From Thermoprotei archaeon (GTDB lineage: Archaea; Thermoproteota; Thermoprotei_A; Sulfolobales; Desulfurococcaceae): 49,404 bases of DNA. This document shows positions 32,119 through 42,250 of this stretch, piece after piece. Below the pieces are notes generated by a model, which worked only from the letters and a program-made list of their open reading frames with translations, did no database searches and was not told the DNA's origin. Made by a program: the position numbers and the translations under genes. The DNA is taken from the NCBI GenBank assembly GCA_003661825.1, contig QMWW01000001.1, positions 1 to 49,404 of the forward strand, read 5' to 3'. Position 1 is the first letter of the stretch; the number at the start of each line of letters is the position of its first letter.

Positions 32119-33726
32119 CTAGGGATAACTAATAGTGCTTAGTAGGCTCTGGCATAGACCGTATATTCTCTCAATATATACAGTGCTGTCAAGTACTAGT
32201 GTCGAAGCCGTATATGTAAGGTAGTCTATTACCCACTGATTAGCTATTCCGAGCAAGAGTATTACGGTTGAAAGAGTCGTAAGCGTTATAGTCACTATTA
32301 TTGATAAGTGCTCTTTCCCAACGATCTCGGGTTTAGAAACATATACTGTGTGCTCCATTACCCTGATGTACCCATACGCCGATATAACCGAGCCCGCTAT
32401 AACTACTAGTGCGTATGCTAGGTTATCAGCATCTATAAATGCTTTAAATAGGTAGAACTTGCCGAAGAACCCGCTGGTTGGTGGAACCCCTATCAAGTGT
32501 AAGAGAGCGAAAGCGAGTACGCTACCTACTATTGGCTGGGCTCTCCCCGCTCCTTCTAGAGCATATATGTTCCTAGTCCTATACCTTCTCACCATATACC
32601 CTATACACAGGAATGCGAGCGCTTTTCCTACAGCATGGTTTAGAATGTGGTATAGCGAGGCGGCTATACCTAGAGCCGTACCCTGGCTTAACCCCATTAA
32701 GATGTAGCCATTGTTAAGTATAGTGCTGTACGCTAAGATCCTCTTAACGTCGTCCTCTACCCCGATCATAATCGCTCCATAGAAAACGCTCACTATACCG
32801 AGGAAGCCGATAACGGGGAGTAGCGTGGAGAGAAAACCTGCTAATACGCTTTCTGCGAGGACAGTATAGGCTATCCTTGCTAGTACGTAGAACCCCATCG
32901 CAGTAGTTAAACCCGACAACACCGCCGACACAGGTACTGGGGCTTCGCTGTGTGCATCCGGTAGCCAGAAGTGGTTTGGAAAGATAGCCGATATGAATAG
33001 AGCTGTCCATAGGATCATTGCAATAGCTATTATAACTAGGCTCGTGTCAGCGTAGAGGTTTTTATTGAAAAACCCCATCTGATCGGGGGGAGACCATGCT
33101 ACGGATAGCTTAGCTCCGAGTACGCCGATATTGACAGCGCCGGTGGCGGTATAGATTAGGAGTACGCCTAGTAGGAGGAAAGTGGTCATAAGGCCTCCAG
33201 CCACAGCGTATCTAGCTGCAGCTACTAGCGCTTTAGCCCTGTAGTGGTAGAACGATACGAGGCTATACCCAGTTATACCCACTAGCTCTAGTGAGACAAA
33301 TAAGTTGAATAGATCAACCGTATAGTATACTGCTAGTAATCCGCTTAAGTGAAGCAGTAGCAGAACATAAAGTAGGGCGGTGTGCTTTACGTGCCTCGAG
33401 TACCAGACAGCATATACTGCTACAGCGGTGAAAACAGCGCTAGTTACTGCGGCGTAATAAGCGCTCAGCTCGTCGGCGTAGTAGCAGATCCCTAGTGGAG
33501 CACCCCATCCACCGAAGCAGTACCACGCAAAGCCTCCGTAGATAGTCTCGCTTAGTACTACTAGTGTAGACGCCGCGGTTAGGCTAGAGCCAACGAGAAG
33601 CACTAAATTATACAGGGTTCTATCCCTTAGCTTTAGAACATAGATCAGTAGTATAAGCGTTGCAGCAGCAACCGGTACTAGAGGAGTAAAGCCTAGTACC
33701 TGTGATAATCCATGCAAACTCTTCAT
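32119..33726 (-). CDS. MrpD/MbhH-like antiporter subunit lacking the helix-7 lysine (mirror copy)
   Basis: Exact mirror of 15679-17286. 535-residue, about 14-helix ion-translocating subunit; helix-5 Glu147 kept, helix-7 Lys replaced by Ile245. Confidence 0.88.
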   Translation of the reverse strand: MKSLHGLSQVLGFTPLVPVAAATLILLIYVLKLRDRTLYNLVLLVGSSLTAASTLVVLSETIYGGFAWYCFGGWGAPLGICYYADELSAYYAAVTSAVFTAVAVYAVWYSRHVKHTALLYVLLLLHLSGLLAVYYTVDLFNLFVSLELVGITGYSLVSFYHYRAKALVAAARYAVAGGLMTTFLLLGVLLIYTATGAVNIGVLGAKLSVAWSPPDQMGFFNKNLYADTSLVIIAIAMILWTALFISAIFPNHFWLPDAHSEAPVPVSAVLSGLTTAMGFYVLARIAYTVLAESVLAGFLSTLLPVIGFLGIVSVFYGAIMIGVEDDVKRILAYSTILNNGYILMGLSQGTALGIAASLYHILNHAVGKALAFLCIGYMVRRYRTRNIYALEGAGRAQPIVGSVLAFALLHLIGVPPTSGFFGKFYLFKAFIDADNLAYALVVIAGSVISAYGYIRVMEHTVYVSKPEIVGKEHLSIIVTITLTTLSTVILLLGIANQWVIDYLTYTASTLVLDSTVYIERIYGLCQSLLSTISYP

Positions 33727-34115
33727 TCCTCCAGCTGCTCTATTTCCTCAGACGCTATCTCGAGTTTTAGCAACTCATGTAGATCGGTTGAATTCGCAAC
33801 CTCGTACATCCTGAGGGTAATTGTAGCTAAGAACACGGTAAACGCTAGGGCTATCACGATCGCCGTTAAGACAAATGCTTGGACAACGGGGTCGACTCCT
33901 CTACCAGCTCCGTAGCCGGAGGCGTAGAGTGGTGGGTGGGGAGACGTAGCTGTAAACCCCATGTAGACAGCTAAAAGGCATACGGTGTCGCTTAGAATCC
34001 CTAGTGAGATGATCTTCTTCACCATACTGGGCTTCTTAACGATGCCGTAGACCGCTATAGCTATGTTAACGATCATCGACACAGCTATGATGTTTAACGC
34101 TATGAGCGTGTTCAA
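33723..34115 (-). CDS. MrpC/NuoK-like antiporter subunit (mirror copy)
   Basis: Exact mirror of 15290-15682. 130 residues, three membrane helices, GVDPVVQAFVLTAIV block; overlaps its neighbours by four bases on each side. Confidence 0.9.
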   Translation of the reverse strand: MNTLIALNIIAVSMIVNIAIAVYGIVKKPSMVKKIISLGILSDTVCLLAVYMGFTATSPHPPLYASGYGAGRGVDPVVQAFVLTAIVIALAFTVFLATITLRMYEVANSTDLHELLKLEIASEEIEQLEE

Positions 34116-34906
34116 ATAACCCTCTCCCTATACCCTCCTATGATCACGACTAGTAGTAGTACTATGAGGCCGCACGCGATAACAATGTACTCTATTAAGT
34201 CGTACACTAGGATCGACCCCGATACCCAGTGCTCTCCATCCCAGAATAGGAATCCGTGGAGAGAGCCGGGCTTTGCTTGGTTCTGCAGAATATAGCCTGG
34301 AGCCCTGGTGAAGAAGCCTACTATAGCCCACTTACTGGACGCGATGAGGAGTAGGAGAGTAGCTAAGCCGAGTAGGCACAGTATTAGCTCGTGCTTTATA
34401 AACCTACCTACTAGAGACTTTAGAGAGTATATCGTGGTAGCCGCTATAACGACTGCTGCTAGAAGAGCTCCTCCCTGGAACCCCCCACCCGGCGTTATAT
34501 GGCCTCTTGCTACTAGTGAAGCGCTTACAGCGGTAGCCATCACGATCTGGATCTTAGCCGTGCTCTGGAGGATAACAGATAGTCTGTGCCTACTGAGCTC
34601 GGCTTCACCTAGGTACTCGTGGTATAGGTTTAGAGCAAATATTGTGGCCGCTATGAACACTATGGTTTCGTATAGAGTGTCTAATCCCCTAAAGTCCCAT
34701 ACAACAGCTGATACATATGCTGGAGCAAACGCTGAATAGGGATTATCCGGGTTATAGGCTAGCTCTTCAACCAGTTCTTTGAGTAAGCGCTTACTAGCTG
34801 TAAGCGGTATAGCTAGCTCCCCCATTAACCCTAACAAGGCCGAGAGAGCAGTAATACCGGCTACTATTAGCAGAGCTATGCCTAGCTCTCTACGTCTAGA
34901 CCTCAA
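34112..34906 (-). CDS. Fused MrpA C-terminal / MrpB antiporter subunit (mirror copy)
   Basis: Exact mirror of 14499-15293. Carries both VVWDFRGLDTLYE (MrpA-end/MbhE) and GHITPGGGFQGG (MrpB) signatures in one 264-residue protein; TTG start after AGGTGGT. Confidence 0.87.
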   Translation of the reverse strand: MRSRRRELGIALLIVAGITALSALLGLMGELAIPLTASKRLLKELVEELAYNPDNPYSAFAPAYVSAVVWDFRGLDTLYETIVFIAATIFALNLYHEYLGEAELSRHRLSVILQSTAKIQIVMATAVSASLVARGHITPGGGFQGGALLAAVVIAATTIYSLKSLVGRFIKHELILCLLGLATLLLLIASSKWAIVGFFTRAPGYILQNQAKPGSLHGFLFWDGEHWVSGSILVYDLIEYIVIACGLIVLLLVVIIGGYRERVI

Positions 34907-34935
34907 TAATACCACCTAGGCGGGTTTGAGACCAG

Positions 34936-36786
34936 CTAGCTCAGCAGATAGACCGCTAGCAGAGCTAGTAGGGTTAGTATCGATACAGCTAGGGATAACG
35001 TGTAGTAGTCTTCGTATAGCTCGATATATCTCGTTACTCTAACCTTAGCCTTACTGTAGTAAATTATCGCGGGCCGTATAAATAGCTTCTCTACACTGCC
35101 TAGAATAGCGTGGGTGCGTGCTTCAAACCCTCTCCAGAACAGTAAGCCTAGGATAACAGCTATAGGAGTAGCTAGTAGGGATACACCCACTATTAGGATC
35201 TCTTCGAGTAGAGTCAGGGGAGGTAAACTAGGCAGTTCTCTGACAATGACTACGAAGGGATAAAAGGATACATATTGCTCTATTCCAGTCTCAACAGTGT
35301 AGAACGATGTTAAGCTATTTATGAACGGTATGAGTAGTGCAGGGTTTAAGCATATAACGTTGATTACTAGGGGGAGGGCGGCCGATAGGGCGATCCACTG
35401 AGGGATCCTTCTCTCCCCCATGCCCCCTTCCCGGTTATTGCTAGAGAACCGCGTAAATACGGGGTACATGAACTTAGCTGTATACATTGATGTAAGTAGT
35501 GTTGAGAACAGAGCGATCGATACGTCTGCTATATACGTTAACTGTACTCTTAGAAGAGCTGTATGTATCATAGTCTTAGCCAGGAATCCCAGGCTCGGCG
35601 GAAGCCCTATGAGCATTAGACAAGCTATAGGTAGTAGCGCTTTAATAGGCCTGTATTTCTCTAATCCTCTACCAAGCAGATTTATTCTCCGCGTACCACT
35701 TGCTTCCTCTACTATTCCTGAGAAGAGGAATAGCGTAGACTTAGCTACGCTGTGGCTAACCATGTAGAGCATTGCTGAGCTTAACCCTATAGCCCCGGCT
35801 AGAATAGCTTCATAGCTACCATAGTGTATAGCAGTAGCTAGCGCTAAAGCCATGTATCCATTACTAGCTACAGTGCTCCACGCGAGTAGCCTCTTCTGAT
35901 CGGTTTGAGCTAGAGCTGAAAGCCCTCCATATATAATGCTTGCAAGCCCTGTGAAGAGGAGTGTGTAGTACAGGATGTAGCTATAGCTTTTAGCCAGGGG
36001 CATGAATAGGAGCAGTCCGTAGAATCCTACGTTAACGATGTATCCGCTGAGCAGTGCTGAAACAGGAGCTGGTGCTTCGGAGTGTACGGGGGGTAGCCAT
36101 CCGTGGAACGGGAACAGGCCAGCTTTTACGAGAAAGCCTATGAGCATTAGTGCTAATCCCAACCCAGGGGCTACAACTATATAACCGTTAGTAGCGAGTA
36201 TGCTCTCGATATCGGTGTATCCTGTTAAGCTTATGAGCGTAGCTATGCCGATCAACACGAACGTACTAGCAGCTAGATCTACCATCAGGTATATTCTACC
36301 AGCTACCCTCGAGTGATGTCTCTGCACATCCGATGCTATCAGCATACTCGCTACTAGCGTAGAGGCTTCTAGGAGTACTATGAACCCTATGAGGCTAGAT
36401 ACTTGAACTATTAGTAGCTGGATACCCAGTAGTAGAAGCAATGTAAACCAGTAGTGCGATCTACTGATGGTATGGGAATCCAGCTCTACGTACCAGGCGC
36501 TATAGAATACAACCGCTATCCCTACTAGGGATAACGTCAAGATAAACACGATGTTCAGAGAACCCCATAAGAGCGTAATGGTGAGCCCAGGGAAGACCTC
36601 GTAGTATACATACTCGTATAGAGGATTACTCCGTAGGAAAAGAGCAGACGCCGATGCTGAGAGCGATACTAGAAGAAGAGAAGCGGCTACGTAGGGTATA
36701 GCTCTCTGCATTCTCCGAGCTACAAGAGCTACGAATCCCAGGGAGATAGTCAGTAGAGCTACATAGAATACTAGAAGGCTCCGCAT
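34936..36786 (-). CDS. NuoL/HyfB-like proton/sodium antiporter subunit (mirror copy)
   Basis: Exact mirror of 12619-14469. 616 residues with Glu140, Lys221 and HSEAPAPVSALLSG of the proton-antiporter family and a NuoL-like long C-terminus. Confidence 0.87.
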   Translation of the reverse strand: MRSLLVFYVALLTISLGFVALVARRMQRAIPYVAASLLLVSLSASASALFLRSNPLYEYVYYEVFPGLTITLLWGSLNIVFILTLSLVGIAVVFYSAWYVELDSHTISRSHYWFTLLLLLGIQLLIVQVSSLIGFIVLLEASTLVASMLIASDVQRHHSRVAGRIYLMVDLAASTFVLIGIATLISLTGYTDIESILATNGYIVVAPGLGLALMLIGFLVKAGLFPFHGWLPPVHSEAPAPVSALLSGYIVNVGFYGLLLFMPLAKSYSYILYYTLLFTGLASIIYGGLSALAQTDQKRLLAWSTVASNGYMALALATAIHYGSYEAILAGAIGLSSAMLYMVSHSVAKSTLFLFSGIVEEASGTRRINLLGRGLEKYRPIKALLPIACLMLIGLPPSLGFLAKTMIHTALLRVQLTYIADVSIALFSTLLTSMYTAKFMYPVFTRFSSNNREGGMGERRIPQWIALSAALPLVINVICLNPALLIPFINSLTSFYTVETGIEQYVSFYPFVVIVRELPSLPPLTLLEEILIVGVSLLATPIAVILGLLFWRGFEARTHAILGSVEKLFIRPAIIYYSKAKVRVTRYIELYEDYYTLSLAVSILTLLALLAVYLLS

Positions 36787-36826
36787 ACTCTACTCCACGG
36801 TACACAGCAATTTTAAAGTTTAGGGT

Positions 36827-38023
36827 TCACCTCTTTATATGCTTGTATGATTTTATATGGATGGTCATTGGTTCATCTTTGGGAGACCCGCTCTTCGGTC
36901 GGGTTTCATCCGTCATTGAGCGGGTGCCCCCAGACCCTGGGCTGGGGGCTAGATGTTTAAGCGCCTTAAGGTAGATATTCATTGCTCCAATAGTATCTCT
37001 ATCTGTCATGAACCCGCATCTAGGACACGTTGCTAGTCTACGGTTATAGACTAGTTTCGCTTCACACCTTGGACACATTGCTGAGGTATCTTTAGAATTA
37101 ACGAATACTATTGGTACATTGTACTCTATAGCCTTAGTCATAATTGCTAGTTGTAGCTTACGGTAAGCGAATCTCGACAGCTTATCAGCTAGACTAGAAG
37201 ATTTCTGCGAAGAGTTAAACCATAGCCTCTCAAGGTCTTCAAGAACGATAGTACTTCTAGTTCTTTTAGCTTTAATGACTATGTACTTAGCGAACTTCCT
37301 ACACCAATCGACAACAATGTTTCTTGAGCGTCTATGCAGATTCCTTATAATCCCTAGCCATTTATCGTTACGTCTCCAAGCATAGCTATGTCTCTTCTGC
37401 ACCTCTTCAGCAAGGTGTTTAAGATATAGTGCTTCAGTAAATCTAGTACTTACTCTTCTTACCTTCCTGCCATTATATACAGCTATCTTCTTGAGATTAA
37501 CGTCGAGAGAAATCAGTCTTCTCGCCCCATATGGTTTATATACCCATCTGAAAGGTATGCTTATCCATATTCTTCCCTGTTTATCAATGCTTACTATGAC
37601 CTCGTACCATTTGCGACAAATGAACTTCTTCACATAGTCTCTACGATGTAGTAGTTTTATCTTGAACTCTTTATTCCTAAGCTTTACTACGACTAGCTGG
37701 TTTTCTAAATCTACCTTAGCATCGTATTTGTCTACCCTAGCCGATAGTTTTCTTAAGATTGGTTTCTTCCCATTGTTTTCCCTAGCTGATTTAGCTAGTG
37801 CTCTAGCGTACTTGTATATTTGTTTGCATTGATGGGCTCTAAAACCCTGCTCACGGAGTATTTTGTAAAACATCTGGTGTAGTTGGTTAATGCTTGGTAT
37901 CTTATCTAGCTCCCATAGGGCATCTATAACGTGTTGTATTGCTTTCATAGTTAAGTATAGTTCCTCTCTTAGCTCTTCGGGAGAGCCTTCAACAAGAACT
38001 CCTTGAGATTTTAGGGTTACCAT
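36827..38023 (-). CDS. tnpB: IS200/IS605-family TnpB RNA-guided nuclease (mirror copy)
   Basis: Exact mirror of 11382-12578. 398 residues with intact RuvC Asp-Glu-Asp (D174, E262, D343) and a CPRC/CPRC zinc finger; no TnpA present. Confidence 0.93.
   Translation of the reverse strand: MVTLKSQGVLVEGSPEELREELYLTMKAIQHVIDALWELDKIPSINQLHQMFYKILREQGFRAHQCKQIYKYARALAKSARENNGKKPILRKLSARVDKYDAKVDLENQLVVVKLRNKEFKIKLLHRRDYVKKFICRKWYEVIVSIDKQGRIWISIPFRWVYKPYGARRLISLDVNLKKIAVYNGRKVRRVSTRFTEALYLKHLAEEVQKRHSYAWRRNDKWLGIIRNLHRRSRNIVVDWCRKFAKYIVIKAKRTRSTIVLEDLERLWFNSSQKSSSLADKLSRFAYRKLQLAIMTKAIEYNVPIVFVNSKDTSAMCPRCEAKLVYNRRLATCPRCGFMTDRDTIGAMNIYLKALKHLAPSPGSGGTRSMTDETRPKSGSPKDEPMTIHIKSYKHIKR
36870..36949 (-). 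ncRNA. Candidate omega-RNA at the tnpB 3' end (mirror copy)
   Basis: Mirror of 12456-12535: two stacked GC hairpins within and at the end of tnpB. Confidence 0.55.
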
Positions 38024-38039
38024 ATACTCTCCTCGGGGA

Positions 38040-38062
38040 ACCACCCAAATTTCATGGGTGGT
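38040..38062 (-). promoter_or_regulatory. Hairpin in the tnpB leader (mirror copy)
   Basis: Mirror of 11343-11365: 8-bp stem with a seven-base loop between the promoter and the tnpB ribosome-binding site. Confidence 0.45.
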
Positions 38063-38088
38063 CTTCTCCCTCATCGGAGTTTTCGCCT

Positions 38089-38102
38089 CATATATATTCT
38101 TT
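38089..38102. promoter_or_regulatory. Shared bidirectional TATA element for tnpB and AbrB-like gene (mirror copy)
   Basis: Mirror of 11303-11316: symmetric ATATATAT between the divergent genes. Confidence 0.4.
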
Positions 38103-38143
38103 CTGGAGTCAGTTTTTCGCTATGTTATAGTATTGGTGGGAGT

Positions 38144-38296
38144 ATGAGTATAGTCTACGTGTTTGAAGCCAAGATAATAAGCTATGGACGTGGAAGATAC
38201 ATCATATACCCACCCAAACAATATCAAGAAAAACTAAGGAAACACCACGGAAAGAAAATCAAAGTCATAGCAATAATCGAAGAAGACGCCTCATGA
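38144..38296 (+). CDS. AbrB-like small protein beside tnpB (mirror copy)
   Basis: Exact mirror of 11109-11261. 50 residues with the Gly-Arg turn, proline and GKKIKVIAII strand of swapped-hairpin AbrB proteins; ATG four bases after GGTGGG. Confidence 0.6.
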   Translation: MSIVYVFEAKIISYGRGRYIIYPPKQYQEKLRKHHGKKIKVIAIIEEDAS

Positions 38297-38392
38297 AGAA
38301 CATATAAAAACATGTACAATCATATAAACTTTGCTACGGCTAGAGGCTGGTGGCATAGCTCTATACTTCCGTAGGGTTTTTGGCTACGTATT

Positions 38393-39814
38393 CTAGTGTA
38401 AGAGCCCTTCTCTCCTCAGTATGCTCCTAGCCGCTATAACTCCTGTAGCGGCTGCTACGTTTATTCCACGGGAAAGACCTGCTCCATCGCCTGCTACAAA
38501 TATGTTTTCCAGCGTTGTCTCAAGCTCTTTACTGGTGACCGCTCTCACGCTGTAGAACTTTATCTCTGGAGCATATAGTAGTGTCTGGTTGGAGGCTACG
38601 CCTGGCATAATAGTGTCTAGTCTATGCATAGCTTCGATTAGATTAGCTACGACTCTATATGGTAGAGCCATGCCTATATCGCCTGGTGTAACGTTTTTGA
38701 GCGTTGGCTCGATCGTGCTCCTATCTATTCTATCCCAGGTACTCCTCCTACCCGCTTCTAGGTCCCCGAATCTCTGTATAAGCGGTTTCCCTCCTCCAAG
38801 CCTTGTGGCTAGGCCAGCTATATACCTACCATAGGCTATAGTATCCTCTAGGGGATCTGTTAGCTTGATCGTTACGAGTAGGGCGAAGTTCGTATTCTTA
38901 GACTTAATCTCTGCATATGATTCACCGTTAACAGCTACTACCCCGTTTTCGTATCTTTCCTCGAGCACGAAGCCATAGGGATTTGCACAGAACGTTCTAA
39001 CCTTGTCGTCGTAAACCTTAGTGTACATGATGAACTTTGGATCCCTGATCACGCTGGTTATAGGCTCAGCGATATATGCGGGGATCTCGACTCTTACCCC
39101 TATATCGAGGGGTCCTGGCTCTACCTCTATGCCTCTACGTGCAGCTAGGTCGGCGAACCAGGATGCACCGCTTCTACCTGGAGCTAGCACTACATACCTA
39201 GTACTCAGTATCCCTTGATCCGTTTTAACCCTTACAGTTCTCCCACTACGCTCTAGATCGAGCGCTCTCGTTCTGAGGTAGAACCTAACGCCTCTCTCCT
39301 CGATCCGCTTGGCAATACTCTCTACTACACGTGGAGTATTCTCGCTACCTATGTGTCTCTGCGGAGTCGGTATGAACTTAGCGCCAGCTTTTGCCGCCAG
39401 CCTCTCGAGCTCGCTTGTTCTATCGCTTGGAGGCATGTAGAGTCTATCGCACGGTGCCCCGTGTTCAACGAATATCTTGTCAACATAGCCTATCAGCTCT
39501 TCCGCCTCTCTCCAGCTTCCTACGAGCTTGTGGAGCTCTCCTCCAACATCTGGTCTCAAGTTTATTGTTCCGCTACTGAGAGCTCCTGCCCCACCTACTC
39601 CATGTAGGATATGGCATGGTTTACAGCCTACGCATTTCTGTACGGCATCGTAACTAGTCCTCTGGGATCCTGTTAACGGACACCTCCTCTCGCTAGCTCT
39701 AGCCCCTCTTTCGACAACGGCTATTCTCAGCCTACCTCTGCTCTTCTCGGCTAGCTCGTATGCTGCAAAGAGGCCTGCGGGACCAGCACCAATCACTACT
39801 ACATCGTACTCCAA
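38393..39814 (-). CDS. FAD-dependent dehydrogenase of the COG2509 type (mirror copy)
   Basis: Exact mirror of 9591-11012. 473 residues, GAGPAG dinucleotide loop and cysteines C45, C61, C64, C67; behind purA in one operon. Confidence 0.85.
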   Translation of the reverse strand: MEYDVVVIGAGPAGLFAAYELAEKSRGRLRIAVVERGARASERRCPLTGSQRTSYDAVQKCVGCKPCHILHGVGGAGALSSGTINLRPDVGGELHKLVGSWREAEELIGYVDKIFVEHGAPCDRLYMPPSDRTSELERLAAKAGAKFIPTPQRHIGSENTPRVVESIAKRIEERGVRFYLRTRALDLERSGRTVRVKTDQGILSTRYVVLAPGRSGASWFADLAARRGIEVEPGPLDIGVRVEIPAYIAEPITSVIRDPKFIMYTKVYDDKVRTFCANPYGFVLEERYENGVVAVNGESYAEIKSKNTNFALLVTIKLTDPLEDTIAYGRYIAGLATRLGGGKPLIQRFGDLEAGRRSTWDRIDRSTIEPTLKNVTPGDIGMALPYRVVANLIEAMHRLDTIMPGVASNQTLLYAPEIKFYSVRAVTSKELETTLENIFVAGDGAGLSRGINVAAATGVIAARSILRREGLLH

Positions 39815-39825
39815 CCCCTTACCAC

Positions 39826-40839
39826 CTACAACAATCCATAGTCTCTTCTACGGTCAATCATGTGCTCTGAGTCCTCGCCTGTGCTCACGAGTGTTACTGG
39901 TATACCTAGCTTGTCCTCTAGCTCTTCGATCCACTTCCTAGCCTCTTTAGGGAGCTTATTCCACTCCTTTACGCCGCGCGCTTCGGGAAACAGAATGTCG
40001 ATCTTCGTCAGCGCTGCCTGTGTAGCACTGTTGAGTACTATAGCTCTCCTAGCTAAGTCTACGCTGAAAGGCGCTACCCGCCTTAACCTCCCAGTAACAC
40101 TTGCTCTCTCAACCATGCCCTTCTTCTCGGCTTCATCGACAGGTATTTCTCCTGGTAGAGGCCCTTTACCAACACGGGTTATATAGGACTTGAACACTAC
40201 TATTACCTCATCCACTCTCTTAGGCCCAACCCCTATCTCGGATATAAAAGCCGACGCAGTAGTATCGCGGCTAGTCACATAGGGATAAGTACCGTGGTAC
40301 AAGCTTAGGAAAGTACCTTGCGTCCCCTCAACTAGGACTTTCTGCCCCTTATCTAGTGCTTCATTAACTATATTGGGTGCGTCGCCCAGCATATCCTTCA
40401 ACACAGGATAGTCTTCAGCCAGCTTTAGTCTACGTAGAACACGGTCTGCCATAGCCGCTCCAACTCCTTGAAGCGTAGAACCTATAACTCCCGAGAGGTG
40501 TTGGCTTCTTCTCTCCATATTTACGTGCTCCTCGCTTATGATCCCCGTCCTATAGTCTACTACGACTCTACCGCGAGCATTAGTTTCATCTATTTCTTTA
40601 AACAGTACGTCCAACCTGGTGAGAGCACCGGGAGGTATAAGGAGCCTAGCTCTCTCGTATAGAAATGCTGAGGACAGTGTTCTCAGCTTCCATATCCTAC
40701 CCCGGTAAACTACTGTATGTCCCGCGTTAACCGCTCCACACCTAATAGCTATATCTGGTCTATCTACTAATCCTAGGTAGGATGCCACCTTCCCCTTTCC
40801 TTCATCACCGAAGAATCCTCCAACAATCACCACAAGCAT
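39826..40839 (-). CDS. purA: Adenylosuccinate synthetase, short archaeal form (mirror copy)
   Basis: Exact mirror of 8566-9579. 337 residues, GDEGKGK loop; joins IMP and aspartate using GTP. ATG start after GAGGTGAT. Confidence 0.95.
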   Translation of the reverse strand: MLVVIVGGFFGDEGKGKVASYLGLVDRPDIAIRCGAVNAGHTVVYRGRIWKLRTLSSAFLYERARLLIPPGALTRLDVLFKEIDETNARGRVVVDYRTGIISEEHVNMERRSQHLSGVIGSTLQGVGAAMADRVLRRLKLAEDYPVLKDMLGDAPNIVNEALDKGQKVLVEGTQGTFLSLYHGTYPYVTSRDTTASAFISEIGVGPKRVDEVIVVFKSYITRVGKGPLPGEIPVDEAEKKGMVERASVTGRLRRVAPFSVDLARRAIVLNSATQAALTKIDILFPEARGVKEWNKLPKEARKWIEELEDKLGIPVTLVSTGEDSEHMIDRRRDYGLL

Positions 40840-40843
40840 ATGA

Positions 40844-42187
40844 TCACCTCTTTCCAAGGACGTTTTCAGCATAGGATAGCGCTCTATCTATAAGCTCTCT
40901 ATAGCTACCTAGGTAGTTTTCATAGTTAAAGCACTCGTATGCATCGCTGCTATCCAGCTTTGACGAGAGATCGCTCTCTCTAAACACCTCTAGGAAATCC
41001 CTTCTCTCATCTAAAGATCTACGGACTAGTAAAGAGAGAGCTCTATGTGCTTCGTGTCTAGGCATACCGCTTTTCAGAACAAGTTTCACCATTAAGCACT
41101 CCGAAGCTATTACTCCTCTTAACAGCTCTAGGTTCCTCTTGATAGCCTCTCTATTAATCCTAATTGATCCGAGGACTTTCTCCGTATCTATCAGCATCTG
41201 ATCAGCTACTAGTAGAGTGTGTGGTAGTAGTAGTCTCTCACAGCTACTATTACTCAGGTCTCTTTCGTGCATGGTAACTATATTCTCTAGAGCTGATACC
41301 GCTAAACCGCGTAGGATTCTGGAGAGCCCCGAGATCCTCTCAGCTACTACCGGGTTGTTCTTGTGCGGCATAGTACTGCTCCCGATCATCTTCGGGGCGA
41401 TAACTACTTCTCCTATCTCCGGTCTAGCTAGCTCCCTGATCTCTAGGGCTAGCCTGTCTAGCTGACTAGCGAGGATGGAGAGATTAGCTACGAGCTCTGC
41501 ATAGCCGTCGCGCGGAGCGATCTGAGTCGTGATAGAGTGTGGTTCCAAACCGAGCTCTCTACATGCAGTTCTCTGTACAATTAATCCCTTTTCTCCCCAA
41601 GCAGCCATAGTGCCTACGGCGCCGGAAATCTTGCACCTAACCAGCCTCTTCCTAGCTTCTACGATACGCTCGTAGCTTCTAGCGAGTTCATATACATAGT
41701 TCGCGAACTTGAATCCCAGGGTTATTGGTAGAGCGTGCTGTCCATGAGTTCTCCCAATACACACGAGGTCTCGGTACTCTCTAGCTAAAGAGGCTATCTT
41801 CGCGATCACCTTGGCTAGCCTATCCAGTAAGAGGTCTAGTGCTTCGCGGAGTACTAAAGCCCAGGCAGTATCGATGACATCGTTGCTCGTAACGCCTAAG
41901 TGGACGTAGCGCCCGCAAATACCGCTGTGCTCTGCAAGGAGAATAGCTAGAGACGCTGTATCGTGTCCCGTTTCCCTCTCCATCCTGTCTACGTCTTCAA
42001 CTGCTACTCGAGCCCCGGCTTTCTCCACTTCCTCGCTACAGCCTCTAGGCGCAAACCCGGCTTCCTCTAAACTCCGCATAACTGCTTTCTCCACATATAC
42101 CATCTTGTTTAGAAGGTTCTCTCTAGACAAGAGGTTCCGCATCTCCCCTGAACCGTACCTGTAGCTTAGTGGGCATACAGAAGCCAA
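40844..42187 (-). CDS. purB: Adenylosuccinate lyase (mirror copy)
   Basis: Exact mirror of 7218-8561. 447 residues with GSSTMPHKNNPV and RTHGQHALP motifs; cleaves adenylosuccinate and SAICAR. TTG start after GTGGGG. Confidence 0.95.
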   Translation of the reverse strand: MASVCPLSYRYGSGEMRNLLSRENLLNKMVYVEKAVMRSLEEAGFAPRGCSEEVEKAGARVAVEDVDRMERETGHDTASLAILLAEHSGICGRYVHLGVTSNDVIDTAWALVLREALDLLLDRLAKVIAKIASLAREYRDLVCIGRTHGQHALPITLGFKFANYVYELARSYERIVEARKRLVRCKISGAVGTMAAWGEKGLIVQRTACRELGLEPHSITTQIAPRDGYAELVANLSILASQLDRLALEIRELARPEIGEVVIAPKMIGSSTMPHKNNPVVAERISGLSRILRGLAVSALENIVTMHERDLSNSSCERLLLPHTLLVADQMLIDTEKVLGSIRINREAIKRNLELLRGVIASECLMVKLVLKSGMPRHEAHRALSLLVRRSLDERRDFLEVFRESDLSSKLDSSDAYECFNYENYLGSYRELIDRALSYAENVLGKR

Positions 42188-42250
42188 TAGTTCTCCCCAC
42201 GACTTACTAGGCGGTACTACCCGTATAAACAGACGAGCGGATCAAGCCGT

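Noticed and set aside
34308..34739. 143-codon frame opposite the MrpB-like gene, and similar long antisense frames opposite purA, sat and the KaiC-like gene
   Set aside because: All lie on the strand opposite well-supported genes, have no ribosome-binding sites or family motifs, and are by-products of codon bias.
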